Below are positions 21,921 to 30,085 of a stretch of DNA of 64,000 nt, one piece after another (position 1 is the first letter of the stretch; the number at the start of each line of letters is the position of its first letter). The position numbers were made by a program, and so were the translations under genes. The DNA comes from Lichenibacterium ramalinae (GTDB taxonomy: Bacteria > Pseudomonadota > Alphaproteobacteria > Rhizobiales > Beijerinckiaceae): contig NZ_QYBC01000012.1 of the NCBI RefSeq assembly GCF_004137085.1, positions 1 to 64,000 of the forward strand. The letters run 5' to 3'. Below the pieces are notes generated by a model, which saw nothing but the letters and a program-made list of their open reading frames with translations, did not search any database and had not been told where the DNA came from.

Positions 21921-23348
21921 TCAGGAGGCCTCCACCGCACCCGCCGTCCAGCAGCGCAGCCGCACGTCGCAGCCGCCGCCCGGGCGGCTGCCGATCTCCA
22001 ACGCGAAGCCGTGCAGGCGGGCGATGGCGGCGACGAGGCTGAGCCCGAGGCCCGTGCCGGGCAGGTGCCGGCTGGGGTCGAGGCGGTAGAAGCGGCGCAT
22101 CACGGCCTCGGAGGCGTCCGGCGGGATGCCCGGCCCGGTGTCCCACACCCGCACGACCGCGCCGCCGCGCTCCGCCTCCAGGGCGAGCCCGACCCGGCCG
22201 CCCCGCGGCGTGTATTTGATGGCGTTGTCGACGAGGTTGGCCACGGCCTCGAAGACGAGGTCGCCGTCCCCGTGGAGCAGGACGGCGGGCCCGCCCCGGT
22301 CGAGCGCGAAGCCGATCTCCTTTTCCTCCGCCACGGGCGCGTAGAGCTCCGCGACCGCTTCGATCACGTCGCCGAGCGCGACGGCGCGGAAGCCGCCCTG
22401 CCGCCGGCCGTGCTCCACCTCGGCGAGGCGCAGCACGGCCGTGACGGTGGCGAGGAGCTGGTCCACGTCGGCCACCGACTTGGCCAGCACCTCGGACACG
22501 GGAGCGTGGCGGGCGCCGGGATCGAGCGCGCGTTCGAGGCGCACACGCAGGCGCGTCAGCGGCGTCCGAAGGTCGTGGGCGATGGCGTCCCCCGCCCCCT
22601 TCACCTCGTCGACGAGACGCTCGATCTCGTCCAGCATGCCGTTGACCATCTCGGACAGGCGGTCGAACTCGTCGTGACGGCGCCCGGCCGGCAGGCGGCG
22701 GTGGAACTCCCCCTCCATGATGAGGCTGCAGGCGCGCCACACGGCGTCGACCCGGCGCAGCGTCCCCAGGCTGATGACGGCGCCGCCCGCCAGGGCCAGC
22801 AGCGCCGCCGGGAGCGCGGCGAGGCCGATGGCGCGCTTGACGATGGCGTCGATCTCGTGGAGGTCGCCGGCGCTGCGGCCGAGGAACAGCACGGCGCCGT
22901 CCGCCAGGGGCAGCGCCACGGCACGGACGTCGACACTCTCGGGCGCGCCGTGCCGCGACCAGTTCACCGTGACGGGGGCCGGCTGGTCCTCGGGCGGCAG
23001 CGTCGCCGGGAGCCCGTCCACGTCGCCGGCGAGGCGTGCGCCGTCCGGCCCGAACAGCCCATAGGCCTTGTTGCCCTGGGGATCGACGGTCAGCGACTTT
23101 TCCAGCCGCAGGATGAGCACGCGCCGCGATTCCATGCGGAGCGAGCGCGCCTCCAGCAGCAGCCCGGCATCGAGGCGGCCGGTGAAATAGCCCACGGTCT
23201 GCCAGTAGAAGAAGGCCCCCATGGCGGCGATGCCGATGCCGACGATGGCGGCGGAGCCCATGGTCCAGCGGAAGGCCGTCGTCTGGAACAGCCGGAGCCG
23301 GCGCAGCCGCGGCGGCGGACGGCGGGCGAGGGTGGGCCCCGCCGTCAC
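21921..23348 (-). CDS. Two-component sensor histidine kinase
   Basis: A 475-residue membrane histidine kinase. Order: TM1 at about 27-49, a periplasmic sensor of about 120 residues, TM2 at about 172-196, HAMP (197-250), HisKA with phosphoacceptor His258 in AIAHDLRTPLTRLRVRLE, then HATPase with N-box NLVDNAIKYTPRGG, G1 VWDTGPGIPP and G2 GTGLGLSLV. The AHDLRTPL variant is typical of the family pairing with OmpR-type regulators. The GTG start at 23348 overlaps the regulator stop as GTGA. The signal is unknown; the convergent DsbB gene hints at nothing firm. Confidence 0.93.
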   Translation of the reverse strand: MTAGPTLARRPPPRLRRLRLFQTTAFRWTMGSAAIVGIGIAAMGAFFYWQTVGYFTGRLDAGLLLEARSLRMESRRVLILRLEKSLTVDPQGNKAYGLFGPDGARLAGDVDGLPATLPPEDQPAPVTVNWSRHGAPESVDVRAVALPLADGAVLFLGRSAGDLHEIDAIVKRAIGLAALPAALLALAGGAVISLGTLRRVDAVWRACSLIMEGEFHRRLPAGRRHDEFDRLSEMVNGMLDEIERLVDEVKGAGDAIAHDLRTPLTRLRVRLERALDPGARHAPVSEVLAKSVADVDQLLATVTAVLRLAEVEHGRRQGGFRAVALGDVIEAVAELYAPVAEEKEIGFALDRGGPAVLLHGDGDLVFEAVANLVDNAIKYTPRGGRVGLALEAERGGAVVRVWDTGPGIPPDASEAVMRRFYRLDPSRHLPGTGLGLSLVAAIARLHGFALEIGSRPGGGCDVRLRCWTAGAVEAS

Positions 23349-24025
23349 GGCCCCGGCGCGCGCAGCACGAAGCCGGTGCCCCGCACGGTGTGGATCAGCG
23401 CCGGCTCGCCCGGGCCGTCCACCTTGCGGCGCAGCTTGCCGAGGTGGACGTCGACGAGGTTGGTGCCGGGGTCGAAGCGGTAGCCCCACACCTGTTCGAA
23501 CAGCATGGCGCGCGTCACCACCTGCTCGGCGTGGCGGACCAGGAACTCGAGAAGCTTGAACTCGCGCGGGTACAGGTCGAGCAGCCGCTCCCCGCGCCGC
23601 GCCGCCCGGCCGATCAGGTCGAGCTGCAGGTCGGCGAAGCGCAGCACCGTAATGTCCCGGTCGGACGGACGCCGCGCCAGCACCTCCACGCGGGCGCGCA
23701 GCTCCGCGGCGAAGAAGGGCTTGGACAGGTAGTCGTCCCCCCCGGCGCGCAGGCCGCGGATGCGCTCGTCGACCGACGACAGCGCGCTCAGCACCAGCAC
23801 CGGCGTGGAGACGCCCGCGGCGCGGAGCCGGTCGAGCAGCGCCAGGCCATCGAGACCGGGCAGCATCCGGTCGAGCGTCACGACGTCGAAGGGTTCCGCC
23901 TGGGCGCGGGCGAGGCCGGCGGGGCCGTCGGTCTCGAGCGTGACGGCGAAGCCCGCGGCGGAAAAGTCCTCGACGATCTCCGCCGCGGTCTCGCCGTCAT
24001 CCTCGATGACCAGCACCCTCAGCAT
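23345..24025 (-). CDS. OmpR/PhoB family response regulator
   Basis: A 226-residue regulator. Receiver domain 1-115 with acidic pocket Asp9-Asp10, phosphoacceptor Asp52 in VTLDRMLPGLDG and Lys102 in YLSKPF; winged-helix DNA-binding domain about 130-226 with LDLYPREFKLLEFLVRH, TRAMLFEQVWGY, VDVHLGKLRRKVD and IHTVRGTGFVL. Start ATG 24025 (MLRVLVIEDD) is the conserved start. It is the first gene of the operon with the sensor kinase. Three 31-bp tandem repeats lie upstream in the shared 191-bp intergenic region. Confidence 0.95.
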   Translation of the reverse strand: MLRVLVIEDDGETAAEIVEDFSAAGFAVTLETDGPAGLARAQAEPFDVVTLDRMLPGLDGLALLDRLRAAGVSTPVLVLSALSSVDERIRGLRAGGDDYLSKPFFAAELRARVEVLARRPSDRDITVLRFADLQLDLIGRAARRGERLLDLYPREFKLLEFLVRHAEQVVTRAMLFEQVWGYRFDPGTNLVDVHLGKLRRKVDGPGEPALIHTVRGTGFVLRAPGP

Positions 24026-24092
24026 GGCATCCTTCCCGTTCGATGCGTCATAGACCATTGCGGTCGTGGCGGATGCAAGGCACGCCGCTAGC

Positions 24093-24185
24093 GCGGCACC
24101 TTGGGTTTCGGCCCGCCGGCCTTGCGGCGCCTTGGCTTTCGGCCCGCCCTCCTTGCGGCGCCTTGGCTTTCGGCGCGCCGCCAGC
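24093..24185. repeat. Three tandem copies of a 31-bp unit
   Basis: Units begin at 24093, 24124 and 24155, each starting GCGGCRCCTTGGSTTTCGGC; the first two are 31 bp and the third diverges near its end. They fill the region between the divergent response regulator and rsmC-like genes, so they overlap any promoter or operator there. Confidence 0.85.
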
Positions 24186-24216
24186 CTATATCGCCCGGAG
24201 ACGGACAGGAGACGGC

Positions 24217-25134
24217 GTGGACGCGGCGCAACGCAAGGGCCTATACGGCAACCCGATCGACGGATTGAAGCTCGACGTGGCGGACAGCGTCCAGCTGTCG
24301 CCGCTGGTGCCGGGAGCGGAAGCGCTCGACGGGCTGCCGGAGGGCGCGCTCGGCGCCCTGGTGATGGTGGCGCCCCCCGGCACGGTGGAGCGGCGCCACG
24401 CGATGGCGCTCGGCCTGCGGGCCCTCGCGCCCGGCGCCCCCTTCACCATCGTGGCTCCCAAGGACAAGGGCGGCTCACGCCTGGGCGACGAGCTCGCGGC
24501 CTTCGGCTGCGGCGTCGACGACACCGGCAAGCGCCATCACCGCGTCTGCACCGGGCTTCGGCCCGCGGCGCTCGAGGGCATCGAGGATGCGGTGGCGGCG
24601 GGGGCGCCGCGCCTCGTCGAGGCGCTCGGGCTGTGGTCGCAGCCCGGCATCTTCTCCTGGGACCGGCTCGACCCCGGCACGGCCCTGCTGATCGAGACGC
24701 TGCCGGCCCTGGCGGGCCGCGGCGCCGATTTCGGCTGCGGCGTCGGGGTGCTGGCCCATGCGGTGCTCAAGGCCCCCAAGGTGAAGGGCGTGACGCTGAT
24801 CGACATCGACCGGCGCGCCGTCGAGGCGGCCCGGCGCAACGTCGACGACCCCCGGGCGGAGGTCCGCTGGGCCGACCTGCGCACGGGCCCGGGCGGCCTC
24901 GCCAACCTCGACTTCGTCGTGATGAACCCGCCCTTCCACCTGGCGGGCTCCGAAGACCAGGCCCTCGGGCAGGGCTTCGTCGCCACCGCCGCCAAGGCGC
25001 TGCGGCGCGGCGGCGCGCTCTGGCTGACGGCCAACCGGCACCTGCCTTACGAGGGCGCGCTGAAGCCGCTCTTCGCCCGGGTCGAACTCCGGGCCGAGGC
25101 CCGCGGCTTCAAGGTCTTCGAGGCCCATCGCTGA
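24217..25134 (+). CDS. RsmC/RlmG-type rRNA guanine methyltransferase
   Basis: A 305-residue class I SAM methyltransferase of the RsmC/RlmG group, which makes m2G in rRNA (RsmC acts on 16S G1207). The C-terminal catalytic half has the SAM motif DFGCGVGVLA (171-180), the acidic strand VTLIDIDRRAV, and the family-diagnostic NPPFH (237-241). The N-terminal half is a degenerate copy of the domain, as in RsmC. Starts at GTG 24217 with AGGAGA just upstream. Followed after 2 bp by the rsuA-like gene, so two 16S modification genes are paired. Confidence 0.85.
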   Translation: MDAAQRKGLYGNPIDGLKLDVADSVQLSPLVPGAEALDGLPEGALGALVMVAPPGTVERRHAMALGLRALAPGAPFTIVAPKDKGGSRLGDELAAFGCGVDDTGKRHHRVCTGLRPAALEGIEDAVAAGAPRLVEALGLWSQPGIFSWDRLDPGTALLIETLPALAGRGADFGCGVGVLAHAVLKAPKVKGVTLIDIDRRAVEAARRNVDDPRAEVRWADLRTGPGGLANLDFVVMNPPFHLAGSEDQALGQGFVATAAKALRRGGALWLTANRHLPYEGALKPLFARVELRAEARGFKVFEAHR

Positions 25135-25136
25135 CC

Positions 25137-25916
25137 ATGGCGGGCATGGTGCGGATCGACAGGCTGCTGGGCAACCTCGGCTATGGTTCGCGGCGCGAGA
25201 TCGCCGCCCTGTGCCGGGGTGGCCACGTCCTGCTCGACGGCGCCCCCCTGCGGGCGGCCGACACCAAGGTGCCGCTCGCCGACGCGCTCGCGACGCGGCT
25301 GAGGGTCGAGGGCGACGCGCTCGACCCCCTGCCCGGCCTCGCCCTGGCGATGCACAAGCCGCTGGGGACCACCTGTTCGCACGACGAGGCGGGTCCCCTG
25401 GTCTACGACCTGCTGCCGCCGCGCTGGCGGCGACGCGACCCGCCGCTGTCGAGCGCCGGCCGGCTCGACAAGGACACGTCCGGCCTCCTCATCCTCACCG
25501 ACGACGGCGCCCTGCTGCACCGGATCATCTCGCCGCGCCACCAGGCGCCCAAGCGCTACCGGGCGACGCTGGCGGAGCCGCTGCGGGCCGATGCCGGCGC
25601 CATCCTGGCCTCCGGCACCCTCGTGCTCAACGGGGAGGACAGGCCGCTGCTGCCGGCCGACCTGAGGCTGGACGGACCGACGGAGGCGGTGGTGACGATC
25701 GTCGAGGGGCGCTATCATCAGGTGCGCCGCATGTTCGCCGCGCTCGGCAACCGCGTCCTGGCGCTGCACCGGGACCGGGTGGGCGGCTACGACCTCCCGG
25801 ACGACCTCGCGCCCGGGCAATGGCGCATCCTGTCGGGCGACGCCCTCGCCGCCGTCCTGGCCCCGCAGGCCAAGACCGGAGGTGGCACGCCGGCACCGGA
25901 GGAGCCCCGGGCGTAA
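25137..25916 (+). CDS. RsuA-type 16S rRNA pseudouridine synthase
   Basis: A 259-residue pseudouridine synthase of the RsuA/RluB/E/F family; RsuA makes pseudouridine 516 in 16S rRNA. An S4 RNA-binding domain occupies about 4-60 (VRIDRLLGNLGYGSRREIAA), followed by HKPLGTTCS, the catalytic motif SAGRLDKDTSGLLILT with Asp111, and the EGRYHQVRRMFAALGN motif. It begins 2 bp after the rsmC-like stop and is probably co-translated. Which uridine it modifies cannot be fixed by eye, but length and the GTTCS loop suit RsuA best. Confidence 0.88.
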   Translation: MAGMVRIDRLLGNLGYGSRREIAALCRGGHVLLDGAPLRAADTKVPLADALATRLRVEGDALDPLPGLALAMHKPLGTTCSHDEAGPLVYDLLPPRWRRRDPPLSSAGRLDKDTSGLLILTDDGALLHRIISPRHQAPKRYRATLAEPLRADAGAILASGTLVLNGEDRPLLPADLRLDGPTEAVVTIVEGRYHQVRRMFAALGNRVLALHRDRVGGYDLPDDLAPGQWRILSGDALAAVLAPQAKTGGGTPAPEEPRA

Positions 25917-26016
25917 CCTATGATGGGGACGACATGGTGCCACAGTGCGGTTCCGCGCGTGGCGCAGGGGAAGGGCAAGGCGTATCTGGACGGAACTGCA
26001 ACCCAGGTGGACCTCC

Positions 26017-26220
26017 ATGCTCGACAGGCTGTGGCGCCGCCTGCTCTGGCCGGCGGTGATGCGTGACGCCGACCGCCTGATCGAGGCGCATGGCCGCGGT
26101 GCCTATGGCATGGCGCGGCTCGGTGCGACGGCGTCCCGCGAGGTCGACGGCCACGGTCACTGGTGCAGCGTCGCCCGGGAGGTCGCCCGGCGCCTCGAAC
26201 ACGAATACAAGAAGCATTAG
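26017..26220 (+). CDS. Small hypothetical protein, 67 aa
   Basis: No family recognised. A basic, Trp/His-containing soluble protein of 67 residues, mostly helical: LDRLWRRLLWPAVMRDADRL at the start, and SVAREVARRLEHEYKKH at the end. MRDADRLIEAHGRGAYGMAR resembles segments in small DUF-type proteins of Hyphomicrobiales, but I cannot name one. It starts 100 bp after the rsuA-like gene and is directly followed by a strong hairpin, which supports it being the last gene of a transcript. Confidence 0.5.
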   Translation: MLDRLWRRLLWPAVMRDADRLIEAHGRGAYGMARLGATASREVDGHGHWCSVAREVARRLEHEYKKH

Positions 26221-26222
26221 GC

Positions 26223-26250
26223 CGCGATCGGGGGCAGCAACCCGATCGCG
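26223..26250 (+). terminator. Perfect 10-bp hairpin after small gene
   Basis: CGCGATCGGG (26223-26232) pairs with CCCGATCGCG (26241-26250) over an 8-base loop, three bases after the stop at 26220. There is no T-run, so intrinsic termination is uncertain, but position and perfect pairing suggest a 3'-end structure. Confidence 0.5.
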
Positions 26251-26465
26251 TGAAACGTCATGGGAACGACGGGCGGGCACTTGGAGTCTTGGGTCAGCCG
26301 GTGTCGGGCCGTGCCGCCACGGGCCAGTCCGACATCGAGAGGCCGTCCGCCGTCGAAGGCGAGCCGCAGCGGCCCCCTCGGGTCGCCGTGGCCCGTCCCG
26401 GCCGGGGATGCCGCCTCAAGATCCATCGACCGTGGGCGGGCCGGCGGTGCCGGCCGCCGCCGAGG

Positions 26466-28067
26466 TCAGAACGGGTGGTACTGGAACAGCCAGGTCTCGC
26501 TCAACGTCTGGTCGCCGCTCTTGAGGTAGAGCCGCAGCTCCACAGGATCGGTCCCGTCGACCGCAAGGTCGAACGACGTCATCCAATGGCCCGGCACGCC
26601 GTCCGCCACGGCCTCGGTGATCTTGTAGGGACCGATCGTGCCGCGCGACGCCGTCACGACGTGGTCGGGTGACACGCCGAAGGGCAAGGACGCCAGCGGC
26701 CCGCCGAGGAACTCGATCATGAACTTGCGCACGCCCGGCGGGCGCGGCTGGCCGGGCTGGCCGCCGCGGCCGAGGCGCGTCGCCACCACCTTGGCGAGCG
26801 CCGGGGGGAAGGGTTCGGCGGCCAGCCAATATTGCTTGTACGTGAAGCTATAGGCGTTGCCGGCCTTGGCCGGCTCGGCCGGCACCCACATGGCCACCAC
26901 GTTGTCGTGGATCTCGTCGTCGGTCGGGATCTCGATGAGCTGGACGGCGCCATGGCCCCAGTCGCCCCGGGGCTCGACCCAGACGCTGGGCCGCCTGTCG
27001 TAATACACGCCGTCGACGTAATGATCGAAGACCCGATCGCGCTGCATGGTGCCGAAGCCCTTCGGCGACACGTCCGAGAAGGCCGAGGCCGTGGTGCGGT
27101 CCGGGTTGTTCAGCGCCCGCCACAGCCGCTCGCCCGTCCCGGTCCAGAGCGACAGCCCGTCGGAATCGTGAACCTCGGGACGCCAGTCGATCGCCGTCGG
27201 CTTGGCGGTCTCGGAATACCAGTACATGGTGGTGAGCGGCGCGATGCCGAGCCGGGCCACGTCCTTGCGGAGGTGGAGCGTGTGGTCGATCTCGATCGTG
27301 ACGCCCTTGGCGCGGGTCATCAGGAACTTGTAGGCGCCCGTGACGGAGGGGCCGTCGAGCAGCGCGTAGACGGTCAGCGTGTCGCCGTCGCCGGTCGGCG
27401 TCTCGATGTAGAACTTGGTGAAGTCGGGGAATTCCTCGGGCCGGTCCGCCACGGCCGTGTCGATGGCGATGCCGCGGGCCGACTGGCCGTACTGGTAGAG
27501 TTCGCCGATGGCGCGGAAGTAGGAGGCGCCGAGGAAGGCGGCCCAATCGTTCTTGTGCCAGTCCACCTTGCCGTTGCGCGGCTCCTGCACCCGGAAGCCC
27601 GCGAAGCCGATGCCCTTGGGCAGCTTGCGGGCCGGGCTGTCGGCGGGGATGTTGAACATCGCCTGGTCGTAGACGATCTCGCGCGACGTGCCGTCCTTCA
27701 CCACCAGCATGTCGACCGATTTGGCGAAGAACATGCCGAGGTGGAAGAACGTGACGGGGAACTCGCCCGGGCCCTCGGCGAAGACGGCCGCATCGGTGTT
27801 GAAGGTGACCCGGCCCCATTCCTCGTAGTTGAGCTGCTTGACGATGTCGTTCGCCGGCAGCATCGGGGCCGCATAGGGCTGGGCCGCGAGGCTGCGGGCC
27901 TGCTCCTTGAGGATGTCGAAGGAGAAGGGCTTGGGATCCTGGAGCTTCAGCGCCCCGGCGCCCGCGGCCGTCTGGGCGGCGGCGGGCGTGACGCCCGTGG
28001 GCAGCAGCCCGAAAGCCGACGCGGCCGCGAGGGCCGTCAACAGCGAGCGACGGTCGAAGTCGGTCAT
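26466..28067 (-). CDS. Periplasmic glucan biosynthesis protein, OpgD/MdoD-like
   Basis: A 533-residue MdoG/OpgD family protein, which shapes osmoregulated periplasmic glucans. It starts with a twin-arginine signal (FDRRSLLTALAAASAFG; Arg-Arg at 6-7), as in OpgD, which uses the Tat pathway. Family landmarks include PFSFDILKEQARSLAAQPY, VTFFHLGMFFAKSV, GFAGFRVQEP, ASYFRAIGELYQYGQSARG, MYWYSETAKPTAIDWRPEVHDSDGL and VWVEPRGDWGHGAVQLIEIP. OpgG versus OpgD cannot be settled, but the Tat signal favours OpgD. A small membrane-protein gene precedes it by 43 bp on the same strand. Confidence 0.92.
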   Translation of the reverse strand: MTDFDRRSLLTALAAASAFGLLPTGVTPAAAQTAAGAGALKLQDPKPFSFDILKEQARSLAAQPYAAPMLPANDIVKQLNYEEWGRVTFNTDAAVFAEGPGEFPVTFFHLGMFFAKSVDMLVVKDGTSREIVYDQAMFNIPADSPARKLPKGIGFAGFRVQEPRNGKVDWHKNDWAAFLGASYFRAIGELYQYGQSARGIAIDTAVADRPEEFPDFTKFYIETPTGDGDTLTVYALLDGPSVTGAYKFLMTRAKGVTIEIDHTLHLRKDVARLGIAPLTTMYWYSETAKPTAIDWRPEVHDSDGLSLWTGTGERLWRALNNPDRTTASAFSDVSPKGFGTMQRDRVFDHYVDGVYYDRRPSVWVEPRGDWGHGAVQLIEIPTDDEIHDNVVAMWVPAEPAKAGNAYSFTYKQYWLAAEPFPPALAKVVATRLGRGGQPGQPRPPGVRKFMIEFLGGPLASLPFGVSPDHVVTASRGTIGPYKITEAVADGVPGHWMTSFDLAVDGTDPVELRLYLKSGDQTLSETWLFQYHPF

Positions 28068-28110
28068 GATCGCGGGCTCTGGAAAGGAGAAGGAGGGGCG
28101 CCGAGGCCGC

Positions 28111-28347
28111 TCAATGCGTCAGCGGCTCGACCTTGATGGCGGCGCGCATGAAGTAATACAGCGCCACGAAGCCTGACAGGCCGAACACGATCTCGACGGT
28201 GCGGGCGACGGCGGGCGCGAGGCCGAAGAGGCCGCCGAGCGCCCAACCGGCCGCCCAGGACATGCCGACCAGTTCGGTGCCGACGAGGATGCACACCGAC
28301 ACGATGGTGGTGAAGTTGCCCCAGTTGATCGTTCGCGCCTGCGCCAA
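28111..28347 (-). CDS. Small two-span membrane protein upstream of opgD-like gene
   Basis: A 78-residue protein with two membrane segments (about 14-42 and 52-70), beginning ARTINWGNFTTIVSVCILVG and ending RAAIKVEPLTH. No named family recognised. No ATG is suitably placed; a TTG at 28347 has CCGGAG ten bases upstream and gives a start just before the first span. Its position 43 bp upstream of the opgD-like gene on the same strand suggests a shared transcript. Confidence 0.6.
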   Translation of the reverse strand: MAQARTINWGNFTTIVSVCILVGTELVGMSWAAGWALGGLFGLAPAVARTVEIVFGLSGFVALYYFMRAAIKVEPLTH

Positions 28348-28418
28348 GGTCGTCTCCGGAGGTCTGCCCGCTGGGGCGGACCTATAGCAGGTGACCGACG
28401 GGTGCAAGGCGGAGCCCG

Positions 28419-28814
28419 TCATCCATCGGCATGGCAGACGGCCTCGATCCGGTTGCCGGACGGGTCCGCCAGGAACGCCGCGTAATAGGCGGGGTGGTAT
28501 CGGGGACGCAGGCCCGGGGCGCCCTCGTCGGCCCCGCCCTGCGCCAGACCGGCCGACCAGAAGGCCCGGACGGCGGCGCGGGTGGGCACCTTGAAGCAGA
28601 GGTGCCGGCCATGCGCGGGCTCGGGCGACGCCCCGCGGCGCACCGACAGGTAGCTGCGGGCCGGATGGGCCGCCGAGCAGCGGTCGCCGTACCCGAGCCA
28701 GCCCTCGTCGGTGTCGCGACCGACCTTGGGCACGCCGAGCGCCTGCATCACGGCGTCATAGAAACGCTCCGCGGCCGCGAAGTCCGACACCGTGAGGGAG
28801 ACGTGGTCGAGCAT
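28419..28814 (-). CDS. VOC family (glyoxalase-like) protein
   Basis: A 131-residue vicinal-oxygen-chelate fold protein: MLDHVSLTVSDFAAAERFYD is the canonical first beta-alpha unit with His4, HLCFKVPTRAAVRAFWSAG the second module with His, and AAFLADPSGNRIEAVC the last strand with the metal-ligand Glu. This subgroup is close to bleomycin-resistance/dioxygenase-superfamily proteins of unknown substrate. It begins 6 bp after the stop of the upstream coiled-coil membrane protein and is probably co-transcribed with it. Confidence 0.88.
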   Translation of the reverse strand: MLDHVSLTVSDFAAAERFYDAVMQALGVPKVGRDTDEGWLGYGDRCSAAHPARSYLSVRRGASPEPAHGRHLCFKVPTRAAVRAFWSAGLAQGGADEGAPGLRPRYHPAYYAAFLADPSGNRIEAVCHADG

Positions 28815-28820
28815 GGACCG

Positions 28821-29228
28821 TCAGCGGCGCCGGAAGGCGAGGGCCAGCACGAAGCCGACGCCGCCGGCCATCAGGAGCGCCAGAGCCTTGTTGTCGCCCG
28901 TGAAGCGGGCCGCCGTCTCGCGGTAGGCGCGGCTGCGGCGCAGGGCCTCGTCGTACAGGTGGGAGCCCTGCTCCACCAGGGCGTCGGCCTGGCGCCGCGC
29001 CTCCTCGTAGGCATCCTCGGCGGCCGATCGCGCGTCGGCATAGGCGTGTTCGGCACTCTCGAGGGCATCGTGGTAGGCGTGCTGCGCTTCCTCGTAGGCC
29101 TGCTCGGCCGAGGCTGCGGCCTGGTCGTAGGCGCTGCCGACCTGACGGCCGAAGCCCCCCATCGTTTCGGCCCCGACGCTCCCGCCCCTGGCGTTGCGGA
29201 TACGATCGATGGGTGTGCCGCGCTTCAT
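28821..29228 (-). CDS. Ala-rich hendecad-repeat protein with C-terminal membrane anchor
   Basis: A 135-residue protein. Residues about 33-83 are built of five consecutive short repeats beginning with Ala-Tyr (AYDQAAASAEQ, AYEEAQH, AYHDALESAEH, AYADARSAAED, AYEEARRQADA), mostly 11 residues long, predicting a right-handed coiled coil or amphipathic helix. A C-terminal hydrophobic span (ALALLMAGGVGFVLALAF) is followed by RRR. The layout recalls ElaB/YqjD-type tail-anchored proteins that can bind ribosomes or membranes in stationary phase, but the sequence is not the same family. Start ATG 29228 (MKRGTPIDRI). Confidence 0.7.
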   Translation of the reverse strand: MKRGTPIDRIRNARGGSVGAETMGGFGRQVGSAYDQAAASAEQAYEEAQHAYHDALESAEHAYADARSAAEDAYEEARRQADALVEQGSHLYDEALRRSRAYRETAARFTGDNKALALLMAGGVGFVLALAFRRR

Positions 29229-29313
29229 GGGACGCTCCTCGGGGACGGTGGCGAAGCCGGCCTGGGCTTCGCCGTTGCCACAACGGCCGAAACGCGCTTC
29301 GGGTCCCGGGGCC

Positions 29314-29394
29314 TCACTGCGCGCGGCGGCGCGTCATCGACATGGCCAAGACGAAGCCCAGGACGAGGGCGGCGGTCCAGAGCGTGCGGGCCAT
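29314..29394 (-). CDS. Possible 26-residue membrane microprotein
   Basis: ATG at 29394 follows GAGGAAG at a suitable distance and encodes one hydrophobic span (TLWTAALVLGFVLAMSM) ending in TRRRAQ. Very short single-span proteins of this shape are common in Hyphomicrobiales, but so short a frame can occur by chance. It would be the first gene of the leftward group at 28.4-29.4 kb. Confidence 0.4.
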   Translation of the reverse strand: MARTLWTAALVLGFVLAMSMTRRRAQ

Positions 29395-29593
29395 GGCGGT
29401 CTTCCTCGCGCGGTGGCGGTGATCGAAACTTGGAAAGTCCTGAACCGGCCATTGCGTTCCGCGGCGTCCGGGGTCGACGAACCGGCTCGCGCTTCCGCCG
29501 GCTTGACAGCCCGTCGGATCTGCCGGGATGGGTCGGCACGCTCGCTGCATGAAGGCTCCGGCCCCGCCGCGCCGACCCGACCTCCGACCCCGG

Positions 29594-30004
29594 ATGACAC
29601 CCATGGACCCCGCCGCACCGCCGTCCCGCCTGCCCGACCACCCGCCCCACCTGCGCGCCATCGCCATGCCGGCCGATACCAACCCGGCCGGCGACATCTT
29701 CGGCGGCTGGCTGATGGCCCAGATGGACCTCGCGGCCGGCAATGCGGCCGCGCGCCGGGCGCGCGGACGCTGCGCCACCGTGGCGGTCGACAAGATGACG
29801 TTCCACCAGCCCGTGCTGGTCGGCGACGAGGTGAGCTTCTACGCGACGATCGACCGGGTCGGCCGGACCTCGATGGTGATCCGGGTCGAAGCCTGGCGCC
29901 GCTCGCGCGATGCCGAGGAGGCAGGCCGCGTCACGGGCGCGACCTTCACCTTCGTCGCCATCGGCGACGACCGGCGCCCGCGCGAGATCCCCAAGGAGGC
30001 GTGA
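29594..30004 (+). CDS. Acyl-CoA thioesterase, YciA-like hotdog fold
   Basis: A 136-residue hotdog-fold thioesterase. TNPAGDIFGGWLMAQMDLAAGNAA is the YciA/acyl-CoA thioesterase signature containing the catalytic Asp, and VDKMTFHQPVLVGDEVSFYA, VIRVEAWRR and ATFTFVAI supply the other strands. It hydrolyses acyl-CoA thioesters; chain-length preference is unknown. Start is ATG 29594 or 29603; upstream in-frame ATGs give a Pro/Arg-rich extension that is unlikely to be translated. No partner genes of lipid metabolism are adjacent. Confidence 0.88.
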   Translation: MTPMDPAAPPSRLPDHPPHLRAIAMPADTNPAGDIFGGWLMAQMDLAAGNAAARRARGRCATVAVDKMTFHQPVLVGDEVSFYATIDRVGRTSMVIRVEAWRRSRDAEEAGRVTGATFTFVAIGDDRRPREIPKEA

Positions 30005-30085
30005 CGGCCGGGCCGCGTCAGCGGACCGTCACGCTGGCGCGATAGGCGAGGGGGCAACCGACCCTCCCCTGCCCCGGAGCCCATC

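Noticed and set aside
24093-24185. Tandem 31-bp repeats considered as a CRISPR array
   Set aside because: Units are contiguous with no spacers, only three copies, and no cas genes occur.
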